Below are positions 60,019 through 62,699 of a stretch of DNA of 62,699 nucleotides, piece by piece; position 1 is the stretch's first letter; each line of letters opens with the position of its first letter. Position numbers and translations under genes: made by a program. The stretch is from Derxia lacustris (GTDB taxonomy: Bacteria > Pseudomonadota > Gammaproteobacteria > Burkholderiales > Burkholderiaceae_E). A model generated the notes under the pieces. It made no database searches and was not told the origin of the DNA. It worked only from the letters and a program-made list of their open reading frames with translations. The DNA lies in assembly GCF_002105195.1 (NCBI RefSeq), contig NZ_MUHU01000029.1, positions 1 to 62,699 on the forward strand, written 5' to 3'.

Positions 60019-61407
60019 ATGGACGCATTTCTCCTGTCGCGACTCCAGTTCGCGGCCAACATCACCTTCCACATCCTGTTCCCGACGATCACCATCGCGC
60101 TGGGCTGGCTGCTGCTGTTCTTCAAGCTGCGCTTCAACGCCAGCGGCGCCGCAAAGTGGAATCTCGCCTACCGCTTCTGGGTCAAGGTGTTCGCGCTGAC
60201 CTTCGCCATCGGCGTGGTCAGCGGCGTGACCATGAGCTTCCAGTTCGGCACCAACTGGCCGGGCTTCATGGCCACGGTCGGCAATGTGGCCGGCCCGCTG
60301 CTCGGCTACGAGGTGCTGACCGCCTTCTTCCTCGAAGCCACCTTTCTCAGCGTGATGCTGTTCGGCCAGCAGCGCGTGGGCGCAAGGCTGCATACGGCGG
60401 CCACCTTTCTGGTCGCGGGCGGCACCACGCTGAGCGCGTTCTGGATCATTGCGCTCAACTCGTGGATGCAGACGCCGACCGGCTTCGAGATGCGCGACGG
60501 CGTGGCCCATGTGACCAGCTGGATCGCGGTCATCTTCAATCCGTCGATGCCTTACCGGCTGGTGCACATGCTGCTGGCCTCGGGCCTGACGATGGCCTTT
60601 CTGGTGGCCGGCGTGTCGGCCTATCGCTGGCTGCGCGGCGACCGTGGCGATGAGGTGCGCGCCACGCTGCGTACCGCCATCACGCTCGCGGCGATCCTGA
60701 TTCCGCTGCAAATCGTGGCCGGCGACCTGCACGGGCTCAACACCCTGCATCACCAGCCGGCCAAGCTGGCCGCGATGGAAGGCATCTGGAAGACCGAGCG
60801 CCGCGTGCCCGCCGTGCTGTTCGCGCTGCCCGACGAAGCCACGCGCAGCAACCGCTACGAGATCGCCATTCCGGCGCTGGCCTCGCTCTACCTGGGCCAC
60901 GACTTCGATGCCGAGATCCCGGGCCTCGACCAGTTCGAGGGCAAGCATCCGCCGGTAGCGCCGGTGTTCTTCGCGTTCCGGATCATGGTCGGCGTGGGGA
61001 TGCTGATGCTGGCGCTGTCCTGGACCGGCGTCTGGCAGCTGCGGCGCGGCGGCGAGCTCAAGCCCTGGCTCGCGTGCGCCTTCGTCGCCGCCACCTTCCT
61101 GGGCTGGATTGCGCTGGTCGCCGGCTGGTACACGACCGAAATCGGCCGCCAGCCGTGGATCGTGACCGGCGTGCTCACCGCCGCCGATGCCGCCACCACC
61201 GTCGCGCCGGCCAATGTGGCCTTCACGCTGGCGATGTACCTGACGCTCTATCTCGCGCTGATCGTGGCTTACGTGTCGGTCGTGTTCCACATGGCGCGCA
61301 AGGCCAAGGAAATCGCGGCCCAGCCCGACGATCCGCGGCTGGCCGGCCAGGGCGCCGACACGCCCGCCGAAAGCGCCGCCAACCACAACCTCCGGAGCCA
61401 CGCATGA
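60019..61407 (+). CDS. cioA: Cyanide-insensitive bd-type quinol oxidase subunit I
   Basis: A 462-aa bd oxidase subunit I that oxidises quinol and reduces O2. Candidate haem ligands His18 (ITFHILFP) and His183 (RLVHMLL), and proton-path Glu98/Glu106 (GYEVLTAFFLEATF) are present. The Q-loop is short, as in CioA (the classical CydA has a longer insertion), and GWYTTEIGRQPWIVTGVLT is conserved. About nine TM helices. Overlaps cioB by ATGA. Confidence 0.93.
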   Translation: MDAFLLSRLQFAANITFHILFPTITIALGWLLLFFKLRFNASGAAKWNLAYRFWVKVFALTFAIGVVSGVTMSFQFGTNWPGFMATVGNVAGPLLGYEVLTAFFLEATFLSVMLFGQQRVGARLHTAATFLVAGGTTLSAFWIIALNSWMQTPTGFEMRDGVAHVTSWIAVIFNPSMPYRLVHMLLASGLTMAFLVAGVSAYRWLRGDRGDEVRATLRTAITLAAILIPLQIVAGDLHGLNTLHHQPAKLAAMEGIWKTERRVPAVLFALPDEATRSNRYEIAIPALASLYLGHDFDAEIPGLDQFEGKHPPVAPVFFAFRIMVGVGMLMLALSWTGVWQLRRGGELKPWLACAFVAATFLGWIALVAGWYTTEIGRQPWIVTGVLTAADAATTVAPANVAFTLAMYLTLYLALIVAYVSVVFHMARKAKEIAAQPDDPRLAGQGADTPAESAANHNLRSHA

Positions 61408-62453
61408 ACGACCTCATCCCCGCCGGCCTGAGCGGCGAAGCGCTCTGGCTGCCCGTCGTCTTTCTGGCGCTGATGGGCTTCGCGATCCTGGCCTACGTGG
61501 TGCTCGACGGCTACGACCTCGGCGTCGGCCTGCTCATGGCGCGTGCCGGCGACGACGAGAAAGACGTGATGGTCTCGACCATCGGCCCGTTCTGGGACGC
61601 GAACGAAACCTGGCTGGTGCTCGGCGTGGGCCTGCTGCTGATCGCCTTTCCGCTCGCGCACGGCGCGATCATGACCGCGCTCTATCTGCCGGTGGCGCTG
61701 ATGCTGCTCGGGCTGATCCTGCGCGGCGTGGCCTTCGACTTCCGCGTCAAGGCGCGCGACAGCCACAAGCCGCTCTGGAACCGGCTGTTCTTCGCCGGCT
61801 CGCTGCTGGCGGCCGTGACCCAGGGCGTGATGCTCGGCCGCGTGGTGACCGGCTTTGTGCCGAGCCTGGTCAACGATGTATTCAGCCTGGGCATCGGCGC
61901 CTGTCTCGCGGCCGGCTACGGCCTGCTCGGCGCGGGCTGGCTGCTCATCAAGACCGAAGGGATGTTGCAGGCGCGTGCGGTGCGCTGGGCCCAGGTGTGC
62001 CTGGTGCTGACGGCGCTCGGCATCGCGGCGGTGTCGATCGCCACGCCCATCGTCAGCGCGCGCATCTTCGAGAAGTGGTTCTCGCTGCCGAACATCTTCT
62101 TCCTCGCGCCGATCCCGCTGTTCACGGCGGCGCTGTTCCTGGCCTGCTGGCTGTTCCTGCGCCGGCTGGCGCATGACGCGGACGAAGGCAATGCGCGCGG
62201 CCTGGAACGCTGGTGCTGGGCACCGTTCGCCTGCACGGTCGGCATCTTCGTGCTGGCGTTCAACGGGCTGGCGGTGAGCCTCTTCCCCTACCTCGTCATC
62301 GACAAGATGACGATCTGGGACACGGCGGCCGCGTCGGAAAGCCTGTGGTTCGTGCTGGTCGGCGCAGCCGTGGTGCTGCCGGCGATCCTCGTCTACACCG
62401 CGTTCGTCTACCGCGTGTTCCGCGGCAAGACGCGGGCATTGAGCTACTACTGA
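61404..62453 (+). CDS. cioB: Cyanide-insensitive bd-type quinol oxidase subunit II
   Basis: A 349-aa subunit II with about eight helices. AYVVLDGYDLGVGLLMARA, IGPFWDANETWLVLGVG and LPVALMLLGLILRGVAFDFR are the canonical CydB/CioB blocks; the C-terminal helix ends FVYRVFRGKTRALSYY. No small CydX/YbgT-like gene follows inside the window. The start overlaps the cioA stop. Confidence 0.93.
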   Translation: MNDLIPAGLSGEALWLPVVFLALMGFAILAYVVLDGYDLGVGLLMARAGDDEKDVMVSTIGPFWDANETWLVLGVGLLLIAFPLAHGAIMTALYLPVALMLLGLILRGVAFDFRVKARDSHKPLWNRLFFAGSLLAAVTQGVMLGRVVTGFVPSLVNDVFSLGIGACLAAGYGLLGAGWLLIKTEGMLQARAVRWAQVCLVLTALGIAAVSIATPIVSARIFEKWFSLPNIFFLAPIPLFTAALFLACWLFLRRLAHDADEGNARGLERWCWAPFACTVGIFVLAFNGLAVSLFPYLVIDKMTIWDTAAASESLWFVLVGAAVVLPAILVYTAFVYRVFRGKTRALSYY

Positions 62454-62699
62454 TCGCCGCCGCGCCCTGGCGGCAAACGCCAGTGCGCACAGCCACACAG
62501 AGCGCACAGCCATCCCCGCAGCCCAAGCCGCGCAACGCGCGGCAATCCAGCCCCAAGGCAGTGAAAGGCGGCGGACGGGGGTGAGGCGGGGCGGCGGATT
62601 CGGTGGCGCCGAGCTGCGGTGACGGTGGCCGGCGAACGCCGCAGGCGTTCAGGTCCGCATGTCTGAGCCAGCTTCGCTGGCGAGTTGGCGGACCGGCCG
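62454..62699. other. Region after cioB, no gene identified
   Basis: A 246-bp tail without a credible ORF. It contains two adjacent hairpins near its right end (listed separately). It could belong to the end of a gene beyond the window. Confidence 0.5.
62634..62694. repeat. Two adjacent hairpins at right edge
   Basis: First: GAACGCC-GCA-GGCGTTC (62634-62650), perfect. Second: outer stem GGTCCGC (62652-62658) with GCGGACC (62688-62694) and inner stem GCCAGC-TTC-GCTGGC (62667-62681). They lack T-runs, so a repetitive extragenic element is as likely as a terminator. Confidence 0.5.

Overview
The window is 62.7 kb of very GC-rich, gene-dense DNA with no rRNA genes, no transposase and no CRISPR array. 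A Gram-negative trimeric porin of the Burkholderiales type, tcu tricarballylate genes, a TctDE two-component pair, a cyanide-insensitive bd oxidase behind a GbsR/MarR-like regulator, a PEP-CTERM protein and a high-potential iron-sulfur protein all point to a betaproteobacterium, most likely Burkholderiales. Genus cannot be read from the sequence. GC content and codon usage were judged by eye, not computed.

Layout. 0.1-7.8 kb (minus): an MFS transporter, a VOC protein and a tightly packed three-gene envelope cassette (lipoprotein, trypsin-like/SleB fusion, 1053-aa membrane protein with peptidoglycan-binding and amidase-like domains). 7.9-14.0 kb (minus): AbrB-family permease, a complete ABC importer (ATPase, permease, binding protein) and a porin. 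14.4-22.6 kb: an orphan ModA-like binding protein, then tcuC, tcuB, tcuA and a LysR gene on the minus strand, with tctD-tctE diverging from them. Together 7.9-22.6 kb looks like a carboxylic-acid acquisition and catabolism region. 22.7-26.9 kb (plus): membrane-anchored HtrA-like protease, MoxR ATPase, DUF58 and VWA proteins. 26.9-31.0 kb: a large hybrid histidine kinase flanked by two small unknown proteins.

31.2-33.65 kb is visibly AT-richer: an AAA/DUF4143 ATPase and an unknown protein with a weak XRE-like segment, probably acquired DNA. 33.7-40.0 kb holds a thioesterase, an Atm1-type ABC exporter, a Phd/VapC-type toxin-antitoxin pair, a VOC-GST operon with a divergent LysR gene, and an asparaginase. 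40.0-43.8 kb: a PEP-CTERM protein diverges from a winged-helix/Ser-Thr-kinase/TM/TPR protein; between them lie three TCACC direct repeats at exact 11-bp spacing. 43.8-52.6 kb: an MFS transporter, two small envelope proteins, the gltIJKL glutamate/aspartate importer, an OprB-like porin and an FmdB-type protein.

52.6-62.5 kb: an iron-sulfur protein that looks like the C-terminal half of a larger FAD/Fe-S dehydrogenase, an LLM flavin oxidoreductase, pyrC, HiPIP, tRNA-Phe, a UbiH-type hydroxylase, dsbC, and a regulator-cioA-cioB operon. A perfect 24-bp palindrome and a 17-codon leader ORF precede the regulator. The best candidates for undescribed biology are the 1.8-7.8 kb envelope cassette, the DNA-binding receptor kinase with its phased repeats, the AT-rich island, and the palindrome/leader arrangement controlling the bd oxidase.
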